Shown: piece after piece, positions 8,270 through 17,382 of the stretch
Layout: each line of letters starts with the position of its first letter
Numbering within the stretch: the stretch's first letter is position 1
Assembly (NCBI RefSeq): GCF_016132445.1
Contig: NZ_CP046056.1
Location: 1,364,001-1,428,000 of the forward strand
Length of the DNA: 64,000 nucleotides
Direction of reading: 5' to 3'
Source: Venatoribacter cucullus
GTDB lineage: Bacteria > Pseudomonadota > Gammaproteobacteria > Pseudomonadales > Oceanobacteraceae
Made by a program: the position numbers and the translations under genes
The notes under the pieces: model-generated
What the model was told of the DNA's origin: nothing
Seen by the model: only the letters and a program-made list of their open reading frames with translations
Database searches by the model: none

Positions 8270-8917
8270 TTGATCAGAGTGCTGGTGGTTGACGATCACG
8301 ATCTGGTGCGTTCCGGGATTACCCGTCTGCTGTCTGATGCCAAAGGCATCAGCGTTATCGGTGAGGCCTGCAGTGGTGAGGAAGCCGTGGCCTTTGTGCG
8401 CGAGCATGAACCCGACATCGTTCTGATGGACATCCGCATGCCGGGCATCGGTGGGCTGGAAGCCACCAGCCGTATCAAACGCTATGCACCGGATATCCGT
8501 GTCATTGCGGTAACCGCCTGCGATGATAACCCCTTTGCCAACCGCCTGTTGCAGGCCGGTGCCTGTGGCTATCTCACCAAAGGTGCGGCGGCGGATGAAA
8601 TGGTGCTGGCCATTCAGCGAGTATTCAGTGGCCAGAAATACATCAGTCCGGACATTGCCCAACGCATGGCGCTGCGCCCCTTTCAGCAGGATCAGGCTTC
8701 ACCCTTTGAAAAACTCTCCGACCGGGAATTGCAGATTGCGATGATGATTGTCGGCTGCCAGAAGGTGAATGACATTGGTGAAAAACTTTTCCTCAGCCCG
8801 AAAACCGTGAACAGCTACCGTTACCGGATTTTTGAAAAACTGGGCATCGACAGCGATGTGGCGCTCACCCATATGGCGCTGCAATACGGGCTGGCAGACC
8901 CGGTGGTTGCCGGCTGA
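8270..8917 (+). CDS. gacA: GacA/UvrY-family response regulator
   Basis: Response regulator of the BarA/UvrY (GacS/GacA) system, which drives CsrB-type small RNAs and so controls CsrA/RsmA. The receiver domain (1-120) has the acidic pair DD, the phosphoacceptor Asp in VLMDIRMPGIGGLEAT and the conserved lysine in YLTKGA. The C-terminal LuxR-type helix-turn-helix reads LSDRELQIAMMIVGCQKVNDIGE and LSPKTVNSYRYRIFEKLGI. The start is TTG 8270, giving MIRVLVVDDHD; no ATG exists near it. Its stop overlaps the uvrC start (ATGA), the classical gacA-uvrC arrangement. Confidence 0.95.
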   Translation: MIRVLVVDDHDLVRSGITRLLSDAKGISVIGEACSGEEAVAFVREHEPDIVLMDIRMPGIGGLEATSRIKRYAPDIRVIAVTACDDNPFANRLLQAGACGYLTKGAAADEMVLAIQRVFSGQKYISPDIAQRMALRPFQQDQASPFEKLSDRELQIAMMIVGCQKVNDIGEKLFLSPKTVNSYRYRIFEKLGIDSDVALTHMALQYGLADPVVAG

Positions 8918-10734
8918 TGGCCGGTTTCGATATCAAAGCATTCCTGCACACCCTGACCCAGCGTGCCGGGGTGTATCGTATGTTCGCCGCCGATAACGAG
9001 CTGCTGTACGTCGGCAAAGCCAAAAATCTTAAAAACCGCGTTTCCAGTTATTTCCGTGCCCGCGGTCTGAACAGCAAAACCGTGGCGCTGGTCAGCCGCA
9101 TTGATCATATCGAGGTAACGGTTACCGCCAGCGAGGCCGAAGCGCTGCTGCTGGAGCAGACGCTGATTAAAGAGCACCGGCCGCCGTACAATATTCTGCT
9201 GAAAGACGATAAGTCTTACCCTTACCTGCACCTCAGCGAGCATGAGTTTCCCTTACTGGCTTACCGGCGTGGCAAAAAGAAACGCGACGGACGTTATTTT
9301 GGTCCGTATCCGAATAGTTACGCCGTGCGTGAAGCACTGAATCATCTGCAGAAACTGTTTCAGCTGCGCTCCTGCGAAGACAGTTACTTTGCCCACCGCA
9401 GCCGGCCCTGTTTACAGCACGAAATCCGCCGTTGCTCGGCACCGTGCGTAAATAAAATTTCTACGTCTGATTACGCGGTGAGTGTGCATCAGGCCCAGCT
9501 CTTTCTGCTGGGAAAAAATACCGAACTGCTGCAGGAATTGCAGCAGCAAATGCTGCAGGCCTCTGAACAGCTGGCGTTTGAACAGGCGGCCGAACTGCGT
9601 GACCGCATAGAACTGCTGCGGCAGACGCAGGAAAAACAACACGTCTACGGTATTGATAACAACAGTGATGCCTGGGCGCTGGCCGACTGGCAGGGCATTC
9701 TCTGTATTCACCGCCTGAGTTTCCGTCAGGGCCGGCTGTTGGGCAGTAAGCACTATTACCCCGACAATCTGGCTGGTGAAGATTACGAACAGCTGCTGGT
9801 GGATTTTGTCAGCCAGTTTTATCTCAGCGGACATGCGGCGGAAGGCTTGCCCGATGAGTTGGTATTGGATGTGCCGGCCGAGGCTGCGGAAGCTTTGCTG
9901 GAGGCGCTGAAGTTACAGCAGGGCAAGCGTTTGACACACAGTCGTGGTCAGCGTGGCCGGCCGGCGCAGTGGCTGCATATGGCGCAGGAAAATGCCCGCA
10001 GCGGTGCGCAGGCACGGTTGTCCGGTCATCAGGCGGCACGACAAAAGCTGGAAGCGGCGGCGGCGTTACTGAACCTGGCTGCGGCACCTAATCGCATCGA
10101 ATGTTTTGATATCAGTCATGCCAAAGGCGAAGCGACCTACGCCTCCTGCGTGGTTTACGATCACGAAGGTCTGAACAAAAGCCGTTATCGCCGTTTCAGT
10201 ATCCGAGATGTAACCGCCGGTGATGATTACGCCGCCCTTGAGCAAGCCGTGCGCCGGCATCTGACGCGCTGTGCCGAACAACAGGACTTGCCCGGTTTAT
10301 TGCTGATCGATGGCGGCCAGGGACAGGTGGCGCGGGTACAGTCGGTGGTGGCGGAGCAGGGCGTGGCGGTTCGGGTGTTTGGTATATCGAAAGGCGAAAC
10401 CCGTAAAAGTGGCTGGGAATTCCTGTGGGAAGCGGGCGAGAGCAAGCCTATAATCCCCGACGCGCACAACGAAGGCTTCCGGGTGTTGCAGCTGGTGCGC
10501 GATGAAGCACACCGGTTTGCCATTACCGGGCACCGTAAAGCCCGCGCCAAAAGCCGCAGTAGTTCAGGTATTGAAGGGCTGGCGGGCGTAGGGCCAAAGC
10601 GCCGCCGCGACTTGTTGCTGCACTTTGGCAGCCTCAGCAATATGCGCAGTGCGCCGCAGGAAGAATTGGAAAAAGTACCGGGAATCAGCCGCAAACTGGC
10701 GGCGGATATTTTCCGGCAATTACATGGTGAATAA
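8917..10734 (+). CDS. uvrC: excinuclease ABC subunit C
   Basis: Dual-incision nuclease of nucleotide excision repair. The 605 residues are ordered as in the family. An N-terminal GIY-YIG nuclease (GVYRMF, LLYVGKAKNLKNRVSSYF) makes the 3' cut. A cysteine-bearing linker follows, then a UVR motif for UvrB contact (AFEQAAELRDRIELLRQ). The RNase-H-like domain for the 5' cut contains FDISH and LLIDGGQGQ, and a C-terminal helix-hairpin-helix pair (GLAGVGPKRRRDLL, VPGISRKLAADIF) ends the chain. The start overlaps the gacA stop by a base, so the two are cotranslated. Confidence 0.98.
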   Translation: MAGFDIKAFLHTLTQRAGVYRMFAADNELLYVGKAKNLKNRVSSYFRARGLNSKTVALVSRIDHIEVTVTASEAEALLLEQTLIKEHRPPYNILLKDDKSYPYLHLSEHEFPLLAYRRGKKKRDGRYFGPYPNSYAVREALNHLQKLFQLRSCEDSYFAHRSRPCLQHEIRRCSAPCVNKISTSDYAVSVHQAQLFLLGKNTELLQELQQQMLQASEQLAFEQAAELRDRIELLRQTQEKQHVYGIDNNSDAWALADWQGILCIHRLSFRQGRLLGSKHYYPDNLAGEDYEQLLVDFVSQFYLSGHAAEGLPDELVLDVPAEAAEALLEALKLQQGKRLTHSRGQRGRPAQWLHMAQENARSGAQARLSGHQAARQKLEAAAALLNLAAAPNRIECFDISHAKGEATYASCVVYDHEGLNKSRYRRFSIRDVTAGDDYAALEQAVRRHLTRCAEQQDLPGLLLIDGGQGQVARVQSVVAEQGVAVRVFGISKGETRKSGWEFLWEAGESKPIIPDAHNEGFRVLQLVRDEAHRFAITGHRKARAKSRSSSGIEGLAGVGPKRRRDLLLHFGSLSNMRSAPQEELEKVPGISRKLAADIFRQLHGE

Positions 10735-10779
10735 CCCGTTACGGCGTTACACCGGAGCAAACACTGGAGAGCAGTACCG

Positions 10780-11337
10780 ATGAATGTGCCGAATATTCTC
10801 ACCCTCAGCCGGATTATTATGATTCCCCTGATGGTGATCAGTTTTTACTGGTTCGGCCCGTTGGGAAAAGTCATTGCTGCGTTATTGTTTGGCCTGGCAG
10901 CGGTGACTGACTGGTTTGATGGCTACCTGGCGCGTAAATGGAATCAGGCGACCCCGCTGGGGGCGTTTCTGGACCCGGTCGCCGATAAGCTGATTGTGGC
11001 CGTGGCATTGGTGTTGCTGGTGGAGCAGTTTGCCAGCGTCTGGCTGACCATTCCGGCCAGCATTATTATTGGGCGTGAAATTGTTATTTCAGCGCTGCGC
11101 GAATGGATGGCCGAGTTAGGTAAACGGGCCAATATTGCCGTCAGCAACATTGGTAAGGTTAAAACCACCTTTCAGATGATCGCCATTGGCGTGCTGCTGG
11201 GTTCCGGTGTGCATCCCTGGTTGCTGTGGCTGGGCTATGCGGCGTTGTATGTTGCGGCGGTGCTGACCATCTGGTCGATGCTGGTGTATCTGAAAGCCGC
11301 CTGGCCGGAATTGCGCCCGGCGCCCGCAAACCGCTGA
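10780..11337 (+). CDS. pgsA: CDP-diacylglycerol-glycerol-3-phosphate 3-phosphatidyltransferase
   Basis: Integral membrane enzyme making phosphatidylglycerol-phosphate from CDP-diacylglycerol, the committed step to phosphatidylglycerol and cardiolipin. The 185-residue protein carries the CDP-alcohol phosphotransferase signature DWFDGYLARKW ending GAFLDPVADKL, with its aspartates intact, and several hydrophobic helices. The start ATG 10780 follows GGAGAG. It is third in the gacA-uvrC-pgsA operon, 45 bp after uvrC. No terminator is evident before the tRNA cluster, which has its own promoter. Confidence 0.97.
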   Translation: MNVPNILTLSRIIMIPLMVISFYWFGPLGKVIAALLFGLAAVTDWFDGYLARKWNQATPLGAFLDPVADKLIVAVALVLLVEQFASVWLTIPASIIIGREIVISALREWMAELGKRANIAVSNIGKVKTTFQMIAIGVLLGSGVHPWLLWLGYAALYVAAVLTIWSMLVYLKAAWPELRPAPANR

Positions 11338-11372
11338 ACGGCTATAAGTGCTTCAAAAGTAAGAAAAAACGC

Positions 11373-11400
11373 TTGACTCTGTAACCGCTGCGTTTAGAAT
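11373..11400 (+). promoter_or_regulatory. promoter of the tRNA Gly-Cys-Leu cluster
   Basis: TTGACT (11373-11378), a 16-base spacer and TAGAAT (11395-11400) lie 14 bases before the tRNA-Gly 5' end. The match to sigma-70 consensus and the position are good. Confidence 0.75.
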
Positions 11401-11414
11401 GCGCAGCACTTAAA

Positions 11415-11490
<76 letters not shown>

Positions 11491-11516
11491 GTTTTTCATT
11501 GTTCTTCAATGATTTC

Positions 11517-11590
11517 GGCGCGATAGCAAAGCGGTTATGCACTGGATTGCAAATCCACGTAGGCCGGTTCGACTCCGGCTCGCGCCTCCA
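11517..11590 (+). tRNA. tRNA-Cys(GCA)
   Basis: A 74-base cloverleaf. The acceptor GGCGCGA pairs with TCGCGCC, followed by T and an encoded CCA. The anticodon loop gives GCA, and the D loop is short, as expected for cysteine tRNA. Lies 26 bases after tRNA-Gly. Confidence 0.96.
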
Positions 11591-11633
11591 AGATTTCGGT
11601 GATCCCACTCTGCGCCGAACTGCGTGGCAAGAA

Positions 11634-11720
11634 GCCCCGGTGGTGAAATTGGTAGACACAAGGGATTTAAAATCCCTCGGCCTTACGGCCGTGCCGGTTC
11701 GATTCCGGCCCGGGGCACCA
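11634..11720 (+). tRNA. tRNA-Leu(UAA)
   Basis: An 87-base class II tRNA. The acceptor GCCCCGG pairs with CCGGGGC, the anticodon stem GGGAT/ATCCC closes a loop with anticodon TAA, a long variable arm (CGGCCTTACGGCCG) is present, and ACCA ends the gene. Last of the Gly-Cys-Leu cluster. I see no clear hairpin terminator in the 98 bases before the next gene. Confidence 0.97.
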
Positions 11721-11818
11721 TTTAAAACTTCTGCTACACCTCTGCATGACATTCTCTCTCCCTGCGTTTAACCTTCAGAAACTATCTGATTGTTGTTGTT
11801 TTATTGTCAGGAAAAATC

Positions 11819-12706
11819 ATGTTCCCGAACTATATCGAGCCGGTTTTCCGTCCGCCCAGTGAGGCGCGTTCCTTAATTCTTCAGGTCACCAACGGCTGTT
11901 CCTGGAATCAGTGCACTTTCTGCGATATGTACACCCAGCCGCAGAAAAAATTCCGTGCCCGCGACGAAGCCGAAGTGCTGGAAGAAATTCGTCAGGCGGC
12001 TGCTATTGGTCCGCGTTTTGAAAAAGTCTTTCTGGCCGATGGCGATGCCATGGTGCTGCCGACGCGCCGGCTGCTGAATATTCTGCAGGCCATCCGCACG
12101 CATTTACCCTGGGTAAAGCGGGTGGGTTCTTATTGTTTACCGCGCAATATCCGCAAAAAAACCGTGGCTGAACTGACCGAAATGCGTGAGTTGGGGCTGG
12201 GTATTTTGTATGTCGGTGCTGAAAGCGGCGACGATGAAGTTCTGGGCTTTATCAAAAAAGGTGAAACCTGGCAGAGCACGCTGGATGCCTTGTTAAAAAT
12301 CAAACAGGCCGGCATTGCCTCGTCGGTGATGATTCTGAATGGCATGGGTGGGGTGGCGTACAGCGAGCAGCATGCACGTAATTCGGCGCTGTTGATGAAC
12401 GAGGCGCAGCCAGAGTTTTTATCCACCTTAATCGTCAGTTACCCGCTGGGCGATCAGCGCGTGGTGGACGGTTTTAATGGCAACTATCAGCTGCCGTCGC
12501 AGCATGATTTGTTTGTCGAATTACGCTTGTTAATTGCAACGCTGGAGCTTACCAATACCGTGTTTCGCAGCGATCATGCGTCGAATTATCTGCCCTTAAA
12601 AGGCACGCTGGGGCAGGATAAAGCCGCCTTGCTGGCGCAACTGGATGCCGCCATTCATACCCCTGACCGCATTCATCTGCGGCAGGAGTGGCAGCGCGGT
12701 TTGTAA
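11819..12706 (+). CDS. radical SAM protein with a CX4CX2C cluster motif
   Basis: Probable [4Fe-4S]/S-adenosylmethionine enzyme of a COG1032-like radical SAM group with no B12 domain. The cluster motif reads NGCSWNQCTFCDMY, so the spacing is CX4CX2C rather than CX3CX2C; I recall such spacing in this subgroup. Further radical SAM elements are LADGDAMVL, GAESGDDEVL and GVAYSEQHA. ATG 11819 (MFPNYIEP) follows CAGGAAAA and is preferred to the in-frame TTG 11804. The substrate is unknown. A DUF1285 gene follows 28 bp later on the same strand and may be cotranscribed. Confidence 0.85.
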   Translation: MFPNYIEPVFRPPSEARSLILQVTNGCSWNQCTFCDMYTQPQKKFRARDEAEVLEEIRQAAAIGPRFEKVFLADGDAMVLPTRRLLNILQAIRTHLPWVKRVGSYCLPRNIRKKTVAELTEMRELGLGILYVGAESGDDEVLGFIKKGETWQSTLDALLKIKQAGIASSVMILNGMGGVAYSEQHARNSALLMNEAQPEFLSTLIVSYPLGDQRVVDGFNGNYQLPSQHDLFVELRLLIATLELTNTVFRSDHASNYLPLKGTLGQDKAALLAQLDAAIHTPDRIHLRQEWQRGL

Positions 12707-12734
12707 CATTGCCTGGCTTAATCGGGAGACACTG

Positions 12735-13253
12735 ATGGATCTGAATCTGCTGTTGCAGCAATTAGGCGATGACCGCCCCGGGCGTTTGCCGCCAGTGGAG
12801 AAATGGCAGCCGGAACTGTCGGGCGATATGGATATGGAAATCCGTAAAGACGGCAGCTGGTGGCATGAAGGTGCGCCGATTAAACGCGAAAAACTGGTGC
12901 GTTTATTTGCCAGTATTCTGCGCAAAGAGGGCGAGGAGTATTTTCTGCTCACGCCAGTGGAAAAGTGGCGTATCCGGGTAGAAGACCGGCCGTTATTAAT
13001 CACCATGCTGGAGCGCCGGGGTGACATCATTAGCATGGTCACAGCGACGGGTGATTTGCTGGAGCTGGGGCCGCAGCATCCATTAGTAATGTCGGTACTG
13101 GATGGCACGCTGCTGGCGGAAGTTCATGTGCGACAAGAGTTATGGGCGCGTTTGTCGCGAAACGCCTGGTACGATTTGCTGGAGCTGGCGGAAGAAACCG
13201 CCGATGGAAAAGTGGTTGTGCGCAGTGCCGGTGCCAGCTTCGTTTTAAGCTGA
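12735..13253 (+). CDS. DUF1285 domain-containing protein
   Basis: A 172-residue soluble protein matching the DUF1285 family by its core: PPVEKWQPELSGDMDMEI, GSWWHEGAPIKREKLVRLFA, EGEEYFLLTPVEKWRI. Members are small beta-rich proteins of unknown function, common in proteobacteria. No signal peptide or membrane segment is visible. ATG 12735 has GGGAGA seven bases upstream; a longer in-frame start at 12645 lies inside the radical SAM gene and is rejected. It is tail-to-tail with cysH. Confidence 0.85.
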   Translation: MDLNLLLQQLGDDRPGRLPPVEKWQPELSGDMDMEIRKDGSWWHEGAPIKREKLVRLFASILRKEGEEYFLLTPVEKWRIRVEDRPLLITMLERRGDIISMVTATGDLLELGPQHPLVMSVLDGTLLAEVHVRQELWARLSRNAWYDLLELAEETADGKVVVRSAGASFVLS

Positions 13254-13274
13254 CACCGGGCTGTCTGAAGGCGA

Positions 13275-14000
13275 TCAGCCTTTCTTAATGATATTGCCGG
13301 CGTGCAGGCCACACTCTTTATGGCCTGCGCCTTCCCACCACCAGCGGCCTTCGCGCTCGTGCTGATTCGGCAGCGTCGGGCGGGTGCATGGCTGACAGCC
13401 AATGCTGACAAAGCCGCGTTCATGCAGGCTGTTGTAAGGCACATCGAATACCTTGATGTATTCCCACACCTGGGCGGAGGTCCACAACGCCAGCGGGTTG
13501 TACTTGGTCAGCTCACCATTACGGCCTTTAAACGCCGTGTCGGCTTCAATCAGCTGCACGTCAGAGCGTGTGCCTGGGCTCTGGTCGCGGCGCTGGCCGG
13601 TAATCCAGGCATCCAGTGTGCTCAGCTTCTGACGCAGCGGGGCAATTTTACGCACGCCACAGCATTCCTGGTGGCCATCCTCATAAAAGCTGAATAAGCC
13701 TTTTTCATTCACAAAAGTCTGCAGTGCGGTTTGGTCCGGTGTGCGGATATCAATACGGATGCCGTAATGCTGGCGAACCTTCTCAATAAACTCATAGGTT
13801 TCCGCATGCAGGCGGCCGGTATCCAGGGTGAATACGTCCACATCCGGGCGGAGTTTAACGGCCATATCAATCAGCACCACGTCTTCGGCACCACTGAAAG
13901 AAAGGCCGATGGCATCGTGTTGTTCCAGTGCGTATTTCAGTAAATCTTTGGGGCGCTGGCTGGCAAATTGCTCATTCAGAGCAGACAGGGTCTGAGTCAT
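13275..14000 (-). CDS. cysH: adenylyl-sulfate (APS) reductase
   Basis: Assimilatory sulfate reduction enzyme converting adenylyl sulfate to sulfite with thioredoxin. Within 241 residues it has the PP-loop-like [14 protein letters not shown] and the DIRTPD strand. The cysteine set CCGVRK plus CQPC ligates a [4Fe-4S] cluster in the APS type; the PAPS reductase of enterobacteria lacks it. The catalytic cysteine is in KECGLH at the C terminus. The APS type makes a CysC kinase unnecessary for this step. ATG 14000 (MTQTLSALN) follows AGGCGA; an upstream ATG at 14060 is less likely. Confidence 0.93.
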   Translation of the reverse strand: MTQTLSALNEQFASQRPKDLLKYALEQHDAIGLSFSGAEDVVLIDMAVKLRPDVDVFTLDTGRLHAETYEFIEKVRQHYGIRIDIRTPDQTALQTFVNEKGLFSFYEDGHQECCGVRKIAPLRQKLSTLDAWITGQRRDQSPGTRSDVQLIEADTAFKGRNGELTKYNPLALWTSAQVWEYIKVFDVPYNSLHERGFVSIGCQPCTRPTLPNQHEREGRWWWEGAGHKECGLHAGNIIKKG

Positions 14001-14132
14001 GGTTCGCCTGATCGTTGGTTGCAAAACGGAAGTGTCGTTATAAAGAGGGCAGATTAGCACGGCTCTCTTAGTTCAAATAATAATAAAAAGTCATATTGTT
14101 ATGGCTCTGGCGTTAATGCGACTGCTGTACAG

Positions 14133-14160
14133 TTGTCAAACCCCGCGCTTCTGCTAGAGT
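14133..14160 (+). promoter_or_regulatory. putative promoter of thrH
   Basis: TTGTCA (14133-14138), 16 bases, then TAGAGT (14155-14160), 42 bases before the thrH start codon. Fits sigma-70 spacing and is the best match in the interval. Confidence 0.6.
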
Positions 14161-14202
14161 ACGCGCCCATCTGCAACGTTCAATTCCAACTGTGGAGTAT
14201 TC

Positions 14203-14820
14203 ATGGAAATCGCGTGTCTTGACCTCGAAGGTGTACTGGTTCCGGAAATCTGGATTGAGTTCGCCAAAAAAACCGGTATCGAAGAGCTGAAAGCCACCAC
14301 CCGCGATATTCCCGATTACGATGTATTAATGAAGCAGCGTCTGCGCATTCTCGACCAGCACGGCCTGAAGCTGAAAGACATTCAGGAAGTGATTGCCACC
14401 CTGAAGCCGCTGGACGGGGCCGTGGAATTTGTTGACTGGCTGCGTGAGCGCTTTCAGGTCATTATCCTGTCCGATACCTTCTATGAATTCTCGCAGCCAC
14501 TGATGCGCCAGCTGGGCTTTCCGACCCTGTTCTGCCATCGTTTAATTACTGATGAAAACGACCGGGTAGTGGATTACAAACTGCGCCAGGCTGATCCTAA
14601 GCGGCAGTCAATTCGTGCGCTGCAAACCATTTATTACCGCACCATTGCAGCTGGTGATTCTTATAACGACACCACCATGCTGGCGGAAGCCGATGCCGGT
14701 ATTCTGTTCCATGCGCCGCAAAACGTGATTGATGAGTTCCCGCAATTCCCGGCGGTGCATACTTATGAAGACCTGAAGAAAGAATTTATTAAGGCCAGTA
14801 ATCGTAATCTGACCTTGTAA
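14203..14820 (+). CDS. thrH: bifunctional phosphoserine phosphatase/homoserine phosphotransferase ThrH
   Basis: HAD-superfamily enzyme. ThrH of Pseudomonas dephosphorylates phosphoserine and can pass the phosphate to homoserine. The 205 residues start with the ThrH form of motif I, CLDLEGVLVPEIW (nucleophile Asp7, with LEG instead of DxDxT). Motif II follows as IILSDTFYEFSQP, and motif IV as AAGDSYNDTTML. Length and motif I together separate it from SerB. Start ATG 14203 follows GGAG. A bidirectional terminator separates it from the convergent pabB. Confidence 0.95.
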   Translation: MEIACLDLEGVLVPEIWIEFAKKTGIEELKATTRDIPDYDVLMKQRLRILDQHGLKLKDIQEVIATLKPLDGAVEFVDWLRERFQVIILSDTFYEFSQPLMRQLGFPTLFCHRLITDENDRVVDYKLRQADPKRQSIRALQTIYYRTIAAGDSYNDTTMLAEADAGILFHAPQNVIDEFPQFPAVHTYEDLKKEFIKASNRNLTL

Positions 14821-14837
14821 ATTATCTTTCTGATTAA

Positions 14838-14868
14838 AAAATACCCGGTAAATCCGGGTATTTTTTTG
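14838..14868 (+). terminator. bidirectional terminator between thrH and pabB
   Basis: AATACCCGG, a five-base loop and CCGGGTATT are flanked by A and T runs. It can terminate thrH rightward and pabB leftward. Confidence 0.88.
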
Positions 14869-14889
14869 CCTGTCAGGCAGACTCAAGTG

Positions 14890-16212
14890 TTACAGCGGCG
14901 TATCAAGAATACGCTGCACCTTGGTGTGAATTTCCTGCCATTCATCTTCCCAGGTGGAGTCCATTACCACACCGCCGCCACCCCAGCATTCTGCGCCCTG
15001 CGGCCGGGCCACAATGGTACGGATTAAAATATTAAAATCACTGTGGCCGGCATCATCAAAATACCCCAGCGAGCCGCAATAAGGCCCGCGTGGCTGCACT
15101 TCCAGTTCAGCGATTATTTCCATCGCCCGTAACTTGGGCGCACCGGTAATCGAGCCGCCGGGCAGGGCATCGATAATAATGTCTGCCGCACTGACGTCTG
15201 CCCGCTTAACGGCACTGATGGTACTGACCATGTGGTGCACATTGGCATGGGTTTCAATATGGAATAATTGATCGACCGTTACCGAAAAGGGCTCGGCATG
15301 GCGGCTTAAATCGTTGCGCAATAAATCCACAATCATCAGATTTTCAGCGCGGTTTTTCTCACTGGCAGCCAGCCATTGGCGGTGCTGTTCATCTTCGGCA
15401 GCATCGCGGCCCCGTTTAATGGTGCCTTTAATGGGGCGTGTTTCCAGCCGGTTGCCCTGAATACGGATAAAGCGCTCCGGGCTGACGCTGAATAACGTGG
15501 TTGTCCTGCTGTGGAAATAGGCACCGAACAAGGGCTGGAAGCGTTCAAACAACGGTACCGGGCTGGCGTTGGTTAAATCCGCATTGCAGGTAAATGGCAT
15601 GGCCAGATTCACCTGGTAGCAATCCCCGGCCCGCAGATAGTGCCGGGTACGCTCAAACGCCTGCTGGTATTGCCCGGCATTCCAGGCGGGCTGCCAGTGC
15701 CGTGGCTGCGGAATATTATCCGGGCTGGCGATCTTATTCGTGCGTTGCTGCAGAGCCTGCTGCAGCTGTTGCAGCCAGTTCTCCAGTTCAGATCCGGGTA
15801 AATACTGCGGGTTGTGCAGGGTGCAGCGGTCGCTTTGCAGGCACAGTTCGACGGTAACCGGATAGTAAAAAAACTCAGCCAGCGGGGTTTGGTGGCTGCG
15901 GTTGCTGGTATGCAGGCTGGCCTCGTAGCTGAAATAACCCGCCCAGCCGCTGCGGAAACGGGGGGAGGGTGCGGCCGTGTCAGATATTGCAGTGGATTTC
16001 CTGGCAACTGATGGTGTGGCCTGAATACGTTCGGCCAGCTGCCGGATATCGCTACGGTTGTGGCAGGTCTGCTGCTGCCGGGGTGAAAAGGCCAGAATGG
16101 CGTAGCTGGACTCATGCGCCTGCGAGCCGCTGTACAGAACCACCGGATTGTCTAGAAGATGCACAATTTGCAGGATTTCTGTTGCCCGGAAAGGCAATAA
16201 TTGATGTGTCAT
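14890..16212 (-). CDS. pabB: aminodeoxychorismate synthase component I
   Basis: Chorismate-utilising enzyme that, with a PabA glutaminase, makes 4-amino-4-deoxychorismate for folate. The 440 residues carry the C-terminal chorismate-binding domain with the PIKGT motif that marks PabB over TrpE, GSITGAPKLRAMEIIAELE, and AGDCYQVNLA. The lyase partner pabC is present 32 kb away in the fatty-acid cluster; no pabA is visible here. The Shine-Dalgarno at ATG 16212 is weak. Confidence 0.94.
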   Translation of the reverse strand: MTHQLLPFRATEILQIVHLLDNPVVLYSGSQAHESSYAILAFSPRQQQTCHNRSDIRQLAERIQATPSVARKSTAISDTAAPSPRFRSGWAGYFSYEASLHTSNRSHQTPLAEFFYYPVTVELCLQSDRCTLHNPQYLPGSELENWLQQLQQALQQRTNKIASPDNIPQPRHWQPAWNAGQYQQAFERTRHYLRAGDCYQVNLAMPFTCNADLTNASPVPLFERFQPLFGAYFHSRTTTLFSVSPERFIRIQGNRLETRPIKGTIKRGRDAAEDEQHRQWLAASEKNRAENLMIVDLLRNDLSRHAEPFSVTVDQLFHIETHANVHHMVSTISAVKRADVSAADIIIDALPGGSITGAPKLRAMEIIAELEVQPRGPYCGSLGYFDDAGHSDFNILIRTIVARPQGAECWGGGGVVMDSTWEDEWQEIHTKVQRILDTPL

Positions 16213-16549
16213 TCTGTGCCAGTTTCAGGGGTGGTTGATGATGGCTAACTTATTGATGAATAAAGAAAAATTCAACTACTTATGGCACCTTTCGCCGGCT
16301 GGTGTGAACAAACTGTGGTGTTCATGTAACGAAACGTAAAAAAAGGGCTGGACAACCCGGGGTACGGATAATAGATTGTTCAGCAATTCAGCAGGCTTGT
16401 GCCATAAGCTCAACTGCAGGAATAAGAATAAATAAAAGCAGAACGTTAACCAACACAAGATTCACGACCTCTGTGCAGAATCTGTCTGACACGGAAGTGT
16501 GATAGGACCGGCAGGTCCGAACCTAAGAAAAATAATCAGGAGTGTGCAC
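16213..16549. other. long intergenic region upstream of the fil-like block
   Basis: 337 bp between divergent pabB and the surface-protein gene. It is AT-richer than its surroundings. A 33-codon frame at 16238-16339 (starting MMANLLMNKE) lacks support as a gene. I cannot assign a confident promoter, although several A/T-rich -10-like stretches lie between 16360 and 16450. The AGGAG at 16538-16542 is the ribosome site of the following gene. A long untranslated leader or a regulatory region for the surface protein is plausible. Confidence 0.4.
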
Positions 16550-17362
16550 ATGAAATTCCTTAAGAAAGCTTCTCTCGCCGCGGCTATCGCAGCAGCTTCC
16601 ATCTCTGCTCAGGCTGGCATGGTTGCTCTGGATGATGAAACTATGGCTGCAACCACTGGTCAGGCCGGTGTGACCATTGAATTGAATCTTCAGGCTGGTA
16701 CTGGCGCCAATGCGGCCGTTAAAGTTGGCGGCATCGATTATACCGATGAAGGTCAGGTCCAGATTAATGATGTGTGGGTTGGTTCTGCTACTAGCATTAC
16801 CATCAAGCAGGACATCGACGTTGAGGCGGATGGTCGTCTGAAGATTGTCGTTGATCCGGTGACTGGTCTGCAGGTGGGCGTTGGTTCTGTGCATCTGGCT
16901 AACGATGCTGGTGTTGCCCAGGGTGAGGCACTGGTCAGCAATGTAAGTCTGGGTGTTGATCTGGGTGAATCAACCACTCTGATTGGTTCACGTGACTCTT
17001 TTGCCGCTGCAGGTACTGATGTCAGTATGGTTGCTGCCGCTGCTGGTGATGCTGGTGTGGATGGCAATACCATGGTTATCGACTCTTCATCATCACTGAA
17101 AATCACCTCCGGCAGCCTGGATGCTCTGGGTGGTGGTGTTAAAATTGGTAGTCTGACTTTTGACGATAACGGCGGCAATGCTGTGATCAAACAGAAGATT
17201 TTTGCCAGCGACAAAGGTCTGAACATTGTCATGGAATCCATTCAGGGTGATCTACGTATTGGTGACATTACTCTGGGTAAAGCCAGCAATGCTTCCATTG
17301 GCAGTGTGACGGTGAGCGACATCGTTCTGGCGGGTGTAACCCAGACCATTTACGGTCACTGA
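16550..17362 (+). CDS. secreted DUF6160-like surface protein (FilA-like)
   Basis: A 270-residue exported protein of no known activity. A Sec signal peptide (about 1-22, cleaved after SAQA) is followed by VALDDETMAATTGQAGVTIEL. This matches the D/E-rich TGQAG-type N-terminal motif of DUF6160-like proteins annotated near pilus or Fil loci. The mature part is rich in Gly, Val, Asp and Ser, with short alternating hydrophobic strands (VQINDVWVG, LRIGDITLG, IGSVTVSDIVLAG) that suggest a beta-helix or beta-barrel-like surface fold. There are no cysteines. The strong AGGAG site and a dedicated UUCG-loop terminator right after the gene suggest high expression. Downstream genes for a C39 peptidase and two outer-membrane barrels may process or export it; that is inference. 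Confidence 0.7.
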   Translation: MKFLKKASLAAAIAAASISAQAGMVALDDETMAATTGQAGVTIELNLQAGTGANAAVKVGGIDYTDEGQVQINDVWVGSATSITIKQDIDVEADGRLKIVVDPVTGLQVGVGSVHLANDAGVAQGEALVSNVSLGVDLGESTTLIGSRDSFAAAGTDVSMVAAAAGDAGVDGNTMVIDSSSSLKITSGSLDALGGGVKIGSLTFDDNGGNAVIKQKIFASDKGLNIVMESIQGDLRIGDITLGKASNASIGSVTVSDIVLAGVTQTIYGH

Positions 17363-17382
17363 TCACTTAGCGCACGGCGCAT

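Noticed and set aside
16238-16339. 33-codon frame MMANLLMNKE in the leader of the DUF6160-like gene
   Set aside because: No convincing ribosome site and no recognisable features; kept as intergenic.
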